From Myxococcus stipitatus (GTDB taxonomy: Bacteria; Myxococcota; Myxococcia; Myxococcales; Myxococcaceae): a stretch of 64,000 nucleotides of DNA. The stretch is taken from contig NZ_CP102770.1 of the NCBI RefSeq assembly GCF_038561935.1, positions 7,440,001-7,504,000 on the forward strand, written 5' to 3'. The notes beneath the pieces are model-generated. The model was given only the letters and a program-made list of their open reading frames with translations. It was not told where the DNA came from and did not search any database. The position numbers and the translations under genes are program-made. This document shows positions 33,831 through 44,499 of this stretch, in pieces (position 1 is the stretch's first letter; every line of letters starts with the position of its first letter).

Positions 33831-33847
33831 GGCGGCGCCCTCTCCGG

Positions 33848-33875
33848 GTCTTCACCGGCGCGTGCCGGTGAAGAC
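33848..33875. terminator. hairpin shared by convergent genes
   Basis: A perfect 12-base inverted repeat (GTCTTCACCGGC at 33848-33859, GCCGGTGAAGAC at 33864-33875) with a GCGT loop. It overlaps the last codons of the lipoprotein gene that ends at 33852, so its right arm is also coding. No strong T-run follows on either strand. Confidence 0.55.
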
Positions 33876-34520
33876 TCGAATCATCTCCTGGTAGTTCTTC
33901 AGCAGGTCCTCCTCGCGAGTGAGGACCGCGTCCACGCTGGCGTCGCCGAACTGGCGGCGCACGTCCGCGAGCTTCTGGAACGACTCCACCTGCGCGCGCA
34001 TGGACGCCACCTGCGCCGCCAGCTCCGTGCGCTGCTCCGGAGGCAGCTTCTCCTGGAGCTGCTCCAGCTTGTGCAGCTCCTCCTCGTACTGGAGCGTGCG
34101 CCCCAGCTGGCGCTGGCCGATGACGGCCGTGACGACCTCGGCGATGCCGTTGACGTCCGTGACACTCAGCCCCGCCTCGGCGCGCGCCTCCGCCTCCGCC
34201 TTGGCCTTCGCCTCCACCACCTTCAGGCCCGCGCGCAGCTCCGCCATCGCCTCCGGCGTGCCCGCATCCACCAGCGCGCCCAGCCCCTGGAGCCCCTTCA
34301 CCTGGGAGCCGTACACCTCCAGCATCTTCCGCTGGTACGCCACGTAGGCCGTCAGCTTCTCCGGCGTCACCCGATAGGGACCGGCCGCGGCTGCTTCCTC
34401 GGCCGCCTGGGCGGCGGGCCCCGCATCCTCCACCCCGGGTGCCTCGCTACCCGCGGCCCCGTCCTTCTTACAGCCCGAGAAGGCCAGCAGCCCCGCCAGG
34501 ACCCACAGCGCCTTGCGCAT
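33852..34520 (-). CDS. hypothetical lipoprotein with coiled-coil
   Basis: 222 residues. The signal peptide ends in the lipobox AFSGC, followed by an Ala/Gly/Glu linker. The rest is alpha-helical: VTPEKLTAYVAYQRKMLEVYGS, an Ala/Glu/Lys-rich stretch (EAKAKAEAEARAEAG) and LEQLQEKLPPEQRTELAAQVASMRAQVESFQKL. No enzymatic motif. It is probably a periplasmic structural or chaperone-like protein. The 3' end is part of the terminator hairpin at 33848-33875. Upstream neighbours on this strand are not in the same operon. Confidence 0.8.
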   Translation of the reverse strand: MRKALWVLAGLLAFSGCKKDGAAGSEAPGVEDAGPAAQAAEEAAAAGPYRVTPEKLTAYVAYQRKMLEVYGSQVKGLQGLGALVDAGTPEAMAELRAGLKVVEAKAKAEAEARAEAGLSVTDVNGIAEVVTAVIGQRQLGRTLQYEEELHKLEQLQEKLPPEQRTELAAQVASMRAQVESFQKLADVRRQFGDASVDAVLTREEDLLKNYQEMIRVFTGTRR

Positions 34521-34715
34521 TTCGACTCCTTCCAGAGAGAGACGGCCCGTCAGTCCCCGCGTATATGCTGCGCGGACGCGTGTGGAGGAGGGCGGCCTGC
34601 GTCCTGTCTGTCACGCCGCGGCTGTTCAGGCCACTGAACAATCGCCGCATTACCTTTGACCGACCCGGCTGCGGTCGTGTACGAACCGCGGTCCTGTCGC
34701 ACTGGTGGAGGGACT

Positions 34716-35210
34716 TTGAGGATTTTCCTGGTTAGGCATGGCGACGCGGACGCGGAGATCCCGGAGGGTCTTGGCGACGAGGCGCGCGCGCTCACGGCGA
34801 AGGCTCGGGCAAACATGGCCGCGCACTTCGCAGCGCTTTCCGAGCGTATGGGCCCCCTTGGCCTCATCCTGACCAGCCCGCTGGTTCGCACGGTGCAGAC
34901 GGCGCAGCTGCTGTCCTTCGTCGCGAAGCACGAGGGCCTGCTCCGGGCGCACCGCAGCCTGCTGCCCGACGTGCCCGTGGGCACGGTCGACTCGGTGCTG
35001 AGCGAGCACGCGGACGAGAACCTCGTCCTCGTCGGTCACCAGCCCACCATGGGCGCCCTGGCGGCGCACCTGCTCGGGATGCAGTCCTTCCCGAAGCCCG
35101 TCAACCCGGGCACCGTCATCGCCCTGGAGCGCACCGAGGGCGAGGCGCCGCACTACAAGTTCCTGTTCTACGCGGCCCCGAATCAGCAGGTGCTCGACGT
35201 CATCCAGTGA
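34716..35210 (+). CDS. sixA: phosphohistidine phosphatase SixA-like
   Basis: 164 residues from a TTG at 34716, which has GGAGGG four bases before it and starts exactly at the conserved LRIFLVRHGDADAE. An ATG at 34656 would add 20 unrelated residues. The histidine-phosphatase signature RHG is at the N-terminus, the second Arg in LTSPLVRTVQTAQLL, and the second His in LVLVGHQPTMG. At this short length the protein matches SixA, which removes phosphate from phosphohistidine in phosphotransfer proteins. Myxobacteria have many hybrid kinases that could be targets. It lies 13 bases before cyaY. Confidence 0.88.
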   Translation: MRIFLVRHGDADAEIPEGLGDEARALTAKARANMAAHFAALSERMGPLGLILTSPLVRTVQTAQLLSFVAKHEGLLRAHRSLLPDVPVGTVDSVLSEHADENLVLVGHQPTMGALAAHLLGMQSFPKPVNPGTVIALERTEGEAPHYKFLFYAAPNQQVLDVIQ

Positions 35211-35223
35211 GGCCCGTACGGCC

Positions 35224-35556
35224 ATGATGGACGAAGCCCGCTACAACCAACTGGTGGCCGCCGTCTTCAAGCGGATGATCTCCGCGGCGGACGCCATCGA
35301 CCCGGACATCCTGGAGGCGGAGAGCACGGGTGACATGCTCACCCTCACCGCCCGCTCCCGGGAGAAGTGCATCGTCAACACCCAGCGCGCCGTGAAGCAG
35401 ATCTGGGTCGCGGGACGAGGCCAGGGCATCCACTTCAGCTACGACGAAGCCACGGGCACCTGGCTCGACGACAAGGGACGGGGCCTGGAGCTCTTCCGCT
35501 TCGTCGCCAGCGTGGTCCACGACATCAGCGACACGGACTTCATCTACCCGTCCTAG
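35224..35556 (+). CDS. cyaY: iron donor protein CyaY (bacterial frataxin)
   Basis: 110 residues, the usual size. The central beta-sheet region CIVNTQRAVKQIWVAGRGQGIHFSYDE and the end TWLDDKGRGLELFRFVASVV are typical of frataxins. The first helix (MDEARYNQLVAAVFKRMISAADAIDPD) carries the acidic residues that bind iron. CyaY regulates iron delivery to the cysteine desulfurase IscS in Fe-S cluster assembly. The ATG at 35224 is 13 bases from the sixA stop, with GAGG; a second ATG follows at once (35227). No isc genes are adjacent. Confidence 0.93.
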   Translation: MMDEARYNQLVAAVFKRMISAADAIDPDILEAESTGDMLTLTARSREKCIVNTQRAVKQIWVAGRGQGIHFSYDEATGTWLDDKGRGLELFRFVASVVHDISDTDFIYPS

Positions 35557-36515
35557 CCGGGCCGGCTGGCGTCGCTCGCCACTTCCACCCAGTCTCCACC
35601 CGCGGCCTGCGCGCGTCGCAGCGCATCGCCCGCGTCCTTGAGCAGGCCGCCAAAGCTGACGGCCTGACCCGGGGCCCCCGGCGCCGCGTCCTTGCGCGCC
35701 GCGGGAGGCTCCGACACCGCGACGCCCACGGAGGCCGTGCCCGTGGGCAGGCCCGCCACGGACTTGAGCTTCTCCCGCAGCCGCTCCGCCACGATGCGCG
35801 CCCCTGAGCGAGGCGTGTGCGGCAGGAAGACGACGAAGCGGCTGTCCGCGAAGGGCACCGCCACGTCGATGTCGCGCACGCCCTCCACCAAGACGCCCAG
35901 CACCTCCGCGAGCGCCCCCTTGCGCGCGGCCGGCACCAGGGCCGAGGAGCGCTCCGCGAAGCGGTCCAGCTCCACCATCAGCAAGGCGATGGGATAGCGG
36001 TAGCGGCGGCTGCGCTTCACCTCCATCAGCATCAAGCGCTTGAGGAACTCGAAGTCCGCGGAGGTGCTCGTCGCCGCGGGCTCGGGCTTCGCCACGGGCA
36101 CAGGCGTCTGGGGCTGCGAGGGCCCCCGCGCCGCCGGCGCGCTGGCGCGGCGGGCCTCGTCACGCTGGACGAGGAGCGAGACGCAGGTGAGGACGGTGGC
36201 GCGCTTGAGCGGGCCCACCAGTCCTCCCTCCGCACCCGCCTGCGCGGCACGCTCCTCCGCGTGCTCCTCGTCGGGCGAGTACATCAACAGCACCGGCACC
36301 GGGAGCGCCTGCGCGCGCAGGCTCCGGCACAGCGCCTCTCCATCCAGTGCTCCTGTCCCAGCGGCCAGCACGACGGCAGGGGGACGCTCACGCGCGGCGC
36401 GCAACGCCTCCTCGGCGCTGGCGACCGACGTCACTTCGTGGCCGGCCCCTTCCAGGTACCGGCGCAGCACGCCCGCCACGGAGGCGGCGGGCTCGGCCAG
36501 GAGCACGAAGGCCAT
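35553..36515 (-). CDS. degenerate receiver-GGDEF protein
   Basis: 320 residues. The N-terminal 115 residues have the shape of a receiver domain (FVLLAEPAASVAGVLRRYLEGAGHEV), but the acidic pocket is EP and the phosphoacceptor position near residue 51 is Ala (VVLAAGTGALDG), so phosphorylation is not expected. After a Pro-rich linker, residues 155-315 fold like a GGDEF domain (RYRYPIALLMVELDRF, ARIVAERLREKLK, ASVGVAV), but the signature is ADSRF (223-227) rather than GGDEF, so c-di-GMP synthesis is unlikely. It may bind a nucleotide or protein as a signalling adaptor. It starts at the last base of the frr stop codon (TGATG), placing it at the end of the rpsB-tsf-pyrH-frr operon. Confidence 0.85.
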   Translation of the reverse strand: MAFVLLAEPAASVAGVLRRYLEGAGHEVTSVASAEEALRAARERPPAVVLAAGTGALDGEALCRSLRAQALPVPVLLMYSPDEEHAEERAAQAGAEGGLVGPLKRATVLTCVSLLVQRDEARRASAPAARGPSQPQTPVPVAKPEPAATSTSADFEFLKRLMLMEVKRSRRYRYPIALLMVELDRFAERSSALVPAARKGALAEVLGVLVEGVRDIDVAVPFADSRFVVFLPHTPRSGARIVAERLREKLKSVAGLPTGTASVGVAVSEPPAARKDAAPGAPGQAVSFGGLLKDAGDALRRAQAAGGDWVEVASDASRPG

Positions 36516-37072
36516 CAGACCGACATGACCTCCTTCTCCTTCGCGACAATCACCTTGTCGACCTCGGCGACGCCCGCGTCCGTCTCCTTCTGGACCTTCT
36601 CGGAGATGCGCTTCTCGTCGTCCTCAGTGATCTTCTTGTCCTTCAGCTGCGCCTTGACCGACTCGTTGGCGTCACGGCGGATGTTGCGGATGGCGACCTT
36701 GTGCTCCTCGCCCTTCGCCTTCACCTGCTTGACGATCTCCTTGCGGCGCTCCTCGGTGAGCGGCGGGAAGGGCAGGCGAATCATCTCGCCATCGTTCATC
36801 GGGTTGATGCCGAGGTTGGCCTCGCGCAGGGCCTTCTCGATTTCCTTCAGGATGCTCTTCTCCCACGGCTTGATGACGATGAGCCGGGGCTCGGGGGCAT
36901 TGACGCTGGCCACGCCCGACAACGGCGTGGGCGTGCCGTAGTAGTCCACGCGGATGTTGTCGAGGATGGCCGTGCTGGCGCGACCGGTGCGCACCTTGCT
37001 CAGCTCCCGCTTGAGGTCCTCGATGGTCTTCGTAATGCGGCCCTTCAATTCAACGACGACATCTCCGCTCAT
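36515..37072 (-). CDS. frr: ribosome recycling factor
   Basis: 185 residues, the exact family length. The ATG at 37072 has AAGGAG upstream. Conserved parts are KVRTGRAS, YYGTPTPLSGVASV, PEPRLIVIKPWEKS, ALREANLGINPMNDGEMIRLPFPPLTEERRKEIVKQVK and AIRNIRRDAN. It splits the post-termination ribosome together with EF-G. It is part of the conserved block rpsB-tsf-pyrH-frr, 43 bases after pyrH. An open frame upstream to 37165 overlaps pyrH and is not used. Confidence 0.98.
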   Translation of the reverse strand: MSGDVVVELKGRITKTIEDLKRELSKVRTGRASTAILDNIRVDYYGTPTPLSGVASVNAPEPRLIVIKPWEKSILKEIEKALREANLGINPMNDGEMIRLPFPPLTEERRKEIVKQVKAKGEEHKVAIRNIRRDANESVKAQLKDKKITEDDEKRISEKVQKETDAGVAEVDKVIVAKEKEVMSV

Positions 37073-37115
37073 AGTCGAGTTCTCCTTGAACGCGAGTCCG
37101 GGTGCATCCGCGAGG

Positions 37116-37868
37116 TCAGGCCCACGCCGTCTCGCTGCCACCCACGACGGTACCAATCTCGCCATTGCCCAACACCGCGCGCCGGATGTTCCCCTGCACC
37201 GTGAGGTCGAAGACGATGATGGGCAGCTTGTTGTCCATGCACAGTGAGATGGCCGTGGAGTCCATCACATTGAGGTTCTGCTTCAACACGTCCATGTACG
37301 TCAGCGAGCGGTAGCGGCGCGCGGACGGGTCCTTCTTCGGGTCCGCGTTGTAGATGCCGTCCACCTTCGTCGCCTTGAGGATGACCTCGGCGTTGATTTC
37401 CATGGCGCGCAGCGACGCGGCCGTGTCGGTGGTGAAGTACGGGTTGCCGGTGCCCGCGGCGAAAATCACCACGCGGCCCTTCTCCAAGTGGCGCACCGCG
37501 CGCCGGCGGATGTAGGGCTCGGCGATCTGCTCCATCTTGATGGCGGACAGCACGCGCGTGTGCAGGCCCTTCTTCTCGAGCGCGTCCTGCATGGCCATGG
37601 AGTTGATGCACGTGGCCAGCATGCCCATGTAGTCGGCGCTGGCCCGGTCCATCCCCTCCGTCGCCCCGGCGACGCCGCGGAAGATGTTGCCTCCACCAAT
37701 GACGAGGGCCACCTCCACGCCCGCCTGGGCCAGTTCGATGACCTCATCGGCGATGCCGCTCAGCGTGGGCGGGTGGATGCCGTACTTCCCCTCCCCCATC
37801 AGGGCCTCGCCCGAGAGCTTGAGGAGAATGCGCTTGTAACGGAGCGGTTGTTTTGTGTCGGAGGACAT
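37116..37868 (-). CDS. pyrH: UMP kinase
   Basis: 250 residues. An amino-acid-kinase fold typical of bacterial PyrH: RILLKLSGEALMG (phosphate-binding Lys), VALVIGGGNIFRG, RASADYMGMLATCINSMAMQDALE, VVIFAAGTGNPYFTTDTAA, ILKATKVDGIYNADPKKDP and STAISLCMDNKLPIIVFDL. It phosphorylates UMP to UDP for nucleic-acid synthesis and is normally a hexamer regulated by GTP and UTP. It sits between tsf and frr on the same strand. Confidence 0.98.
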   Translation of the reverse strand: MSSDTKQPLRYKRILLKLSGEALMGEGKYGIHPPTLSGIADEVIELAQAGVEVALVIGGGNIFRGVAGATEGMDRASADYMGMLATCINSMAMQDALEKKGLHTRVLSAIKMEQIAEPYIRRRAVRHLEKGRVVIFAAGTGNPYFTTDTAASLRAMEINAEVILKATKVDGIYNADPKKDPSARRYRSLTYMDVLKQNLNVMDSTAISLCMDNKLPIIVFDLTVQGNIRRAVLGNGEIGTVVGGSETAWA

Positions 37869-37976
37869 GCGTTTTTGCTTCTATCCCCCGGTTCGCGCCA
37901 TATCAACGCCCGAGTCGGACACGGCGGGCACACCGTCCGCTGCCCATCGCCCCGGCGCGCAAGAGCCCGCAATGAC

Positions 37977-38021
37977 GAGGGCCGCGCCCCCCATCCCGAC
38001 CGGACGGGTGACACGGCCCTC
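37977..38021 (-). terminator. possible attenuating hairpin between tsf and pyrH
   Basis: GAGGGCCG (37977-37984) pairs with CGGCCCTC (38014-38021), with partial inner pairing, in the 191-base gap after tsf. No T-run, so it probably stabilises or partly terminates the tsf mRNA rather than fully separating pyrH-frr. Confidence 0.4.
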
Positions 38022-38059
38022 TCAGGGTGGCCCCAGCCCCCGGAGGAGCTGGGAGGCAC

Positions 38060-38713
38060 TCAGCCCTGGTTCAGCGTCTTCGCGACTTCGGCGGCGAGGT
38101 CGTCCTTCTTCTTCTCGATGCCCTCACCCACCTCGAAGCGGACGAAGCGGCGCACGGAGACCTTCTCGCCAATCTTGGCGGCGCGCTCGGTGATCATGTC
38201 ACCGACCTTCTTCTTGTCGTCCTTCACCCAGAGCTGGTCCACGAGGCAGACGCCCTCGTAGTACTTCTCCATCTTCCCGACGAGGATCTTCTCCAGCATC
38301 GCCTCGGGCTTGCCCTGCTGCTTGAGCAGCTCGCGCTGGATGTCCTTCTCCTTCTCGAAGTTGTCCATCGGGACTTCCTCGCGGCGGACGAACTTGGGGT
38401 TGGCGGCGGCGATCTGCATCGCCACTTCCTTCACCAGGTCCTGGAAGTCCGGGTTGCGAGCGACGAAGTCGGTCTCACAGTTGACCTCCACCAGCACGCC
38501 GATGCGGCCGCCGTGGACGTACGTGCCGACCAGACCTTCGGCGGCGACGCGGCCCTCCTTGCCAGCGGCGCGGGAGATGCCCTTCTTGCGCAGCCACTCC
38601 TCGGCCTTCGCGAAGTCGCCGCCCGTCTCGGCCAGCGCCTTCTTGCAGTCCATCATGCCCGCGCTGGTCCGCTCGCGGAGGTCCTTCACCATCTGGGCGG
38701 TGATCTCAGCCAT
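38060..38713 (-). CDS. tsf: translation elongation factor Ts
   Basis: 217 residues from the ATG at 38713 (MAEITAQMVKDLRERT). The contact motif for EF-Tu, RERTSAGMMDCKKALAETGGD, is intact, followed by KAEEWLRKKGIS, GRIGVLVEVNCETDFVARN and the C-terminal coiled-coil segments. This is the short form of EF-Ts lacking the second core subdomain of the E. coli protein. It exchanges GDP for GTP on EF-Tu. It lies 158 bases downstream of rpsB, after a partial terminator. Confidence 0.97.
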   Translation of the reverse strand: MAEITAQMVKDLRERTSAGMMDCKKALAETGGDFAKAEEWLRKKGISRAAGKEGRVAAEGLVGTYVHGGRIGVLVEVNCETDFVARNPDFQDLVKEVAMQIAAANPKFVRREEVPMDNFEKEKDIQRELLKQQGKPEAMLEKILVGKMEKYYEGVCLVDQLWVKDDKKKVGDMITERAAKIGEKVSVRRFVRFEVGEGIEKKKDDLAAEVAKTLNQG

Positions 38714-38796
38714 CTTCGTCTCCTGCCTCCGCCTTGAATGAGGGCGCCATGCGCCGGGCGGAGCAAATAGGTTCAAGGGGATACTGCGTACGACGG

Positions 38797-38843
38797 AAAA
38801 CACGGACGGCCGGGTGACATCGTCCTGATGCGCCACCCGGCCG
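38797..38843 (-). terminator. intrinsic terminator or attenuator after rpsB
   Basis: On the minus strand CGGCCGGGTG (38843-38834) pairs perfectly with CACCCGGCCG (38816-38807), followed by TTTT at 38800-38797. It probably lowers transcription of tsf relative to rpsB. Confidence 0.7.
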
Positions 38844-38871
38844 CCACGAAGACTTCGAAGTGAGGGGAGGA

Positions 38872-39846
38872 CTACTCCGCCGCCGCCTCGCCACCCTCTT
38901 CAGCGGAACCCTCGGCGGCAGGCGCGTCGGCCACCGCGGGGGCGCCCTTCATCTCGACGAGGGGGCCACGGCGCTCGCCGCCCCGGTCACGGTCGCCACC
39001 GCGACGGTCGCGGTCGCCACGGCGCGGGCCACGGCGGTCGTCACGCTCACGGCGGTCGTCACGGCCCTCGCGCTCCTCCTGCTCGTCGCGCTCCGCCGCG
39101 CCCGAGGCACGGTAGCGGGCCGCGCCCTCGATGCAGGCCTCGGCGATCTTCGACGTGAAGAGCTTGATGGAGCGGATGGCGTCGTCGTTGCCGGGAATCA
39201 CGAAGTCGATGCCGTCGGGATCGCAGTTCGTGTCCACCAGGCCAATCACGGGGATGCCCAGGCGGGTCGCCTCGTGGATGGCGATGTGCTCCTTCTTCGG
39301 GTCGATGACGAAGACGCAGCGGGGCAGCTTGGACATCTCCTTCACGCCGCCCAGGTTCTTCTCCAGCTTCTCGCGCTCACGCTCCAGCGAGGCGACTTCC
39401 TTCTTCGGCAGGCGCTCGAAGGTGCCGTCCTCGGCCATCTTCTCCAGCGTCTTCAGCCGGTCGATGCCCTGCTTGATGGTCTTGAAGTTGGTCAGCGTGC
39501 CACCCAGCCAGCGGCTGGTGACGAAGAACTGACCCGCGCGCGACGCCTCCTCGCGGATGACGTCCTGCGCCTGCTTCTTGGTGCCCACGAAGAGGACCGA
39601 GCCACCACGCGCCGTCACGTCCGCCACGAAGCGGAAGGCCGCGCGGGCCATCGAGACCGTCTTCTGCAGGTCGATGATGTAGATGCCGTTCCGGGCGCCG
39701 AAGATGTACGGCTTCATCTTCGGGTTCCAGCGCTTCGTCTGGTGGCCGAAGTGAACACCGGCCTCCAGGAGCTGCCGCATCGTGATGCCGCCGGCGGCGG
39801 CCATGGCCTGCTGCTGCGTCTGCGTTTCCTGCGTGTCGATCGACAT
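38872..39846 (-). CDS. rpsB: 30S ribosomal protein S2 with charged C-terminal tail
   Basis: 324 residues; typical S2 is about 240. The core matches S2 throughout: MRQLLEAGVHFGHQTKRWNPKMKPYIF, NGIYIIDLQKT, RGGSVLFVGTKKQAQ, RWLGGTLTNFKTI, KKEHIAIHEATRLGIPVIGLVDTNCDPD and PGNDDAIRSIKL. From about residue 250 a tail of roughly 72 residues follows: first an Arg/Asp/Gly-rich part (GRDDRRERDDRRGPRRGDRD), then an Ala/Glu-rich end. Such a tail could bind RNA on the small subunit or be disordered. The ATG at 39846 has GGAG seven bases upstream. It is the first gene of the rpsB-tsf-pyrH-frr block. Confidence 0.97.
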   Translation of the reverse strand: MSIDTQETQTQQQAMAAAGGITMRQLLEAGVHFGHQTKRWNPKMKPYIFGARNGIYIIDLQKTVSMARAAFRFVADVTARGGSVLFVGTKKQAQDVIREEASRAGQFFVTSRWLGGTLTNFKTIKQGIDRLKTLEKMAEDGTFERLPKKEVASLEREREKLEKNLGGVKEMSKLPRCVFVIDPKKEHIAIHEATRLGIPVIGLVDTNCDPDGIDFVIPGNDDAIRSIKLFTSKIAEACIEGAARYRASGAAERDEQEEREGRDDRRERDDRRGPRRGDRDRRGGDRDRGGERRGPLVEMKGAPAVADAPAAEGSAEEGGEAAAE

Positions 39847-40154
39847 GTTGTTTCTCCGGTTATTTCCGCCACACCCGAGTGCTGCTCCGGCCGTGACCTC
39901 CGTCGAGCGAGGCCCTCTTTCCAGAGGAAACCTCCACTCACGGGAGCACCGGCGACCGGCACGGGCGTGTGTGAAGTGGGTACAACCCGAGGCCAGGGGC
40001 CCCGCCCCCGACTACGAGGCGGGGGGTCCTTAACAGAACCCTTCCGGGGGGCGCAAGCTTCGCTTCACCGGGCGTGGCGGGTAGGCAGCCCGCGCCTGGC
40101 CGCCTGCCCTCCAACCCGTCCTGAGTGGCCCCCGGGCCCGAGCCCCGTGTCACG
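39847..40154 (-). other. leader and promoter region of rpsB
   Basis: About 300 bases between the secA terminator and rpsB. On the minus strand the sequence GAGGTTTCCTC and neighbouring repeats can fold into hairpins just before the ribosome site, as expected for a ribosomal-protein leader with autoregulation, but I recognise no known S2 leader motif. I found no clear promoter and no gene. Confidence 0.4.
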
Positions 40155-40208
40155 AAAACGACCGGCGCGGACAGGCCCGCTCCGATCTGGAGCGGCCGCC
40201 GCGCCGGT
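40155..40208 (-). terminator. intrinsic terminator of secA
   Basis: On the minus strand ACCGGCGCGG (40208-40199) pairs with CCGCGCCGGT (40170-40161), with an inner CCGCTCC/GGAGCGG helix (40195-40177), followed by CGTTTTCG. It lies 36 bases past the secA stop. Confidence 0.8.
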
Positions 40209-40243
40209 GTAATACCTGCTCCCGGAGGTCCCGGGAGGGCTGC

Positions 40244-43087
<2,844 letters not shown>

Positions 43088-43260
43088 TCGGTAGACTCTC
43101 TCGGCGCCGGAGAATCCTCGAAGGACGGCGGCGAGTGAAGGGAAATCCCTGGAGATGTAAGGGAGGCTTCGTGGGAAACCACGCGCGCCCCCTGAAACTT
43201 CCTCTCGGCCGGTTGCCCAGCGCGCATCGGTTCAGAGTAAAGCGGAACCGAGCCTACGCA

Positions 43261-44451
43261 ATGTCCCCTCCGCGAAATCCACGCCGCCGGCCTGTCCGGG
43301 GCGCTCCCCAGAAGCCGCCTCGCCGCCCTGGCCCTCCCCAACCCAGGAAGGCGCCCACCCCGGGTGGGGCCACCCCTGCACGCGCCGCGCCGCCCCCGCC
43401 CGCTCCGCCCAGGGCGCGCATTCCCCCCATGCCCCCACAGACCCAGGTCCCCCAACCGGGACGCTGGCTCTGGACCTGCCGGGCGGGCTTCGAAGCCCAT
43501 CTCTTCGAGGAGCTCGCCTGGGCGGAGACCCACCCTCGCCTGCTCGGCGATGCCCTGGTGGAGAGTGAACAGCGGCCCGCCACCGTCCCCGCCTTCGCGC
43601 GCGCCGCCTATCAAGTGGTCGCCGCCCTGCCCTCGGGTCCTCCCGACGCGCAGGCGGAGGCCGTGGCCCGGGCCCTGGCCACCCTCTCCAGCAACCGCCC
43701 GTGGGTCGTCCAGGCCTTCACGCCCGACAGCCCCCGAGGCAACACCCTGGCCGCCCCCGCGGAGGCGCTGGAGGCGGCCGTCCGCGCACGGCTCCCCTCC
43801 GAGCGGCTGCTCGACGACGCGGGACGGGCCCGGGAGTCTCGTGCGCTGCTCGTGTCCCTTTGTGTCGCGCCGGACGGTGTCACGGCGCTGGGGCTCGTCT
43901 CGGCGAGTGAGGCGCTCTCCCTCGCCCCGGGCGGCCGGCGGCGCATGCGTCGCGAGGGGGAGTCCCCGTCCCGGGCCGCGATGAAGCTCGAGGAGGCGCT
44001 GGACGGACTGCCCTTCGAGCCCGGCCGCGGCGACGTCTGCGTGGACCTGGGCGCGGCGCCGGGAGGGTGGACCCAGCGGCTGGTGGCCCGGGGCGCGAAG
44101 GTCGTGGCCGTGGACCCGGCGAAGCTGATGCCGGAGCTGGCCTCCCATGGCCGGGTGAAGCATGTGCAGGAGAGCGCCTTCGCCTACGCCCCGGAGGAGC
44201 CCGTCGACTGGCTCTTCTGCGACATGGCCTGGCGCCCGCTGGAGGTGGCCCAGCTGCTCGCCAAGTGGGGACGGCGGGGGTGGGCCAGCCATCTGGTGGC
44301 CAACATCAAGCTGCCCATGAAGGACAAGAACCCCGTGCTGCTGCGGGTGCGCCACACGCTCGTCGAGGACGGCGGCTGGAAGCAGCTCACCCTCCGCCAG
44401 CTCTACCACGACCGGGATGAAGTGACGGTGACAGCCCACCAGCTGCGCTGA
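43261..44451 (+). CDS. rlmM: RlmM-like 23S rRNA 2'-O-ribose methyltransferase
   Basis: 396 residues from the ATG at 43261. The start has no strong SD and downstream starts such as the Met near residue 57 are possible. The first 65 residues are Pro/Arg-rich and probably disordered. The middle holds a THUMP-like region and the C-terminal 180 residues an FtsJ/RrmJ-type SAM domain: VCVDLGAAPGGWTQRL (SAM motif), KVVAVDP, VDWLFCDMAWRP and LVANIKLPMKDKNP (the catalytic Lys in a KDKD-like arrangement). This is the pattern of RlmM, which methylates C2498 of E. coli 23S rRNA. The family call is good; the substrate site in this organism is inferred. Confidence 0.8.
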   Translation: MSPPRNPRRRPVRGAPQKPPRRPGPPQPRKAPTPGGATPARAAPPPPAPPRARIPPMPPQTQVPQPGRWLWTCRAGFEAHLFEELAWAETHPRLLGDALVESEQRPATVPAFARAAYQVVAALPSGPPDAQAEAVARALATLSSNRPWVVQAFTPDSPRGNTLAAPAEALEAAVRARLPSERLLDDAGRARESRALLVSLCVAPDGVTALGLVSASEALSLAPGGRRRMRREGESPSRAAMKLEEALDGLPFEPGRGDVCVDLGAAPGGWTQRLVARGAKVVAVDPAKLMPELASHGRVKHVQESAFAYAPEEPVDWLFCDMAWRPLEVAQLLAKWGRRGWASHLVANIKLPMKDKNPVLLRVRHTLVEDGGWKQLTLRQLYHDRDEVTVTAHQLR

Positions 44452-44499
44452 GGGGAAGCACCCGCGCGACAGCCCTCGACACGTTAGAGAGACAGCCAG

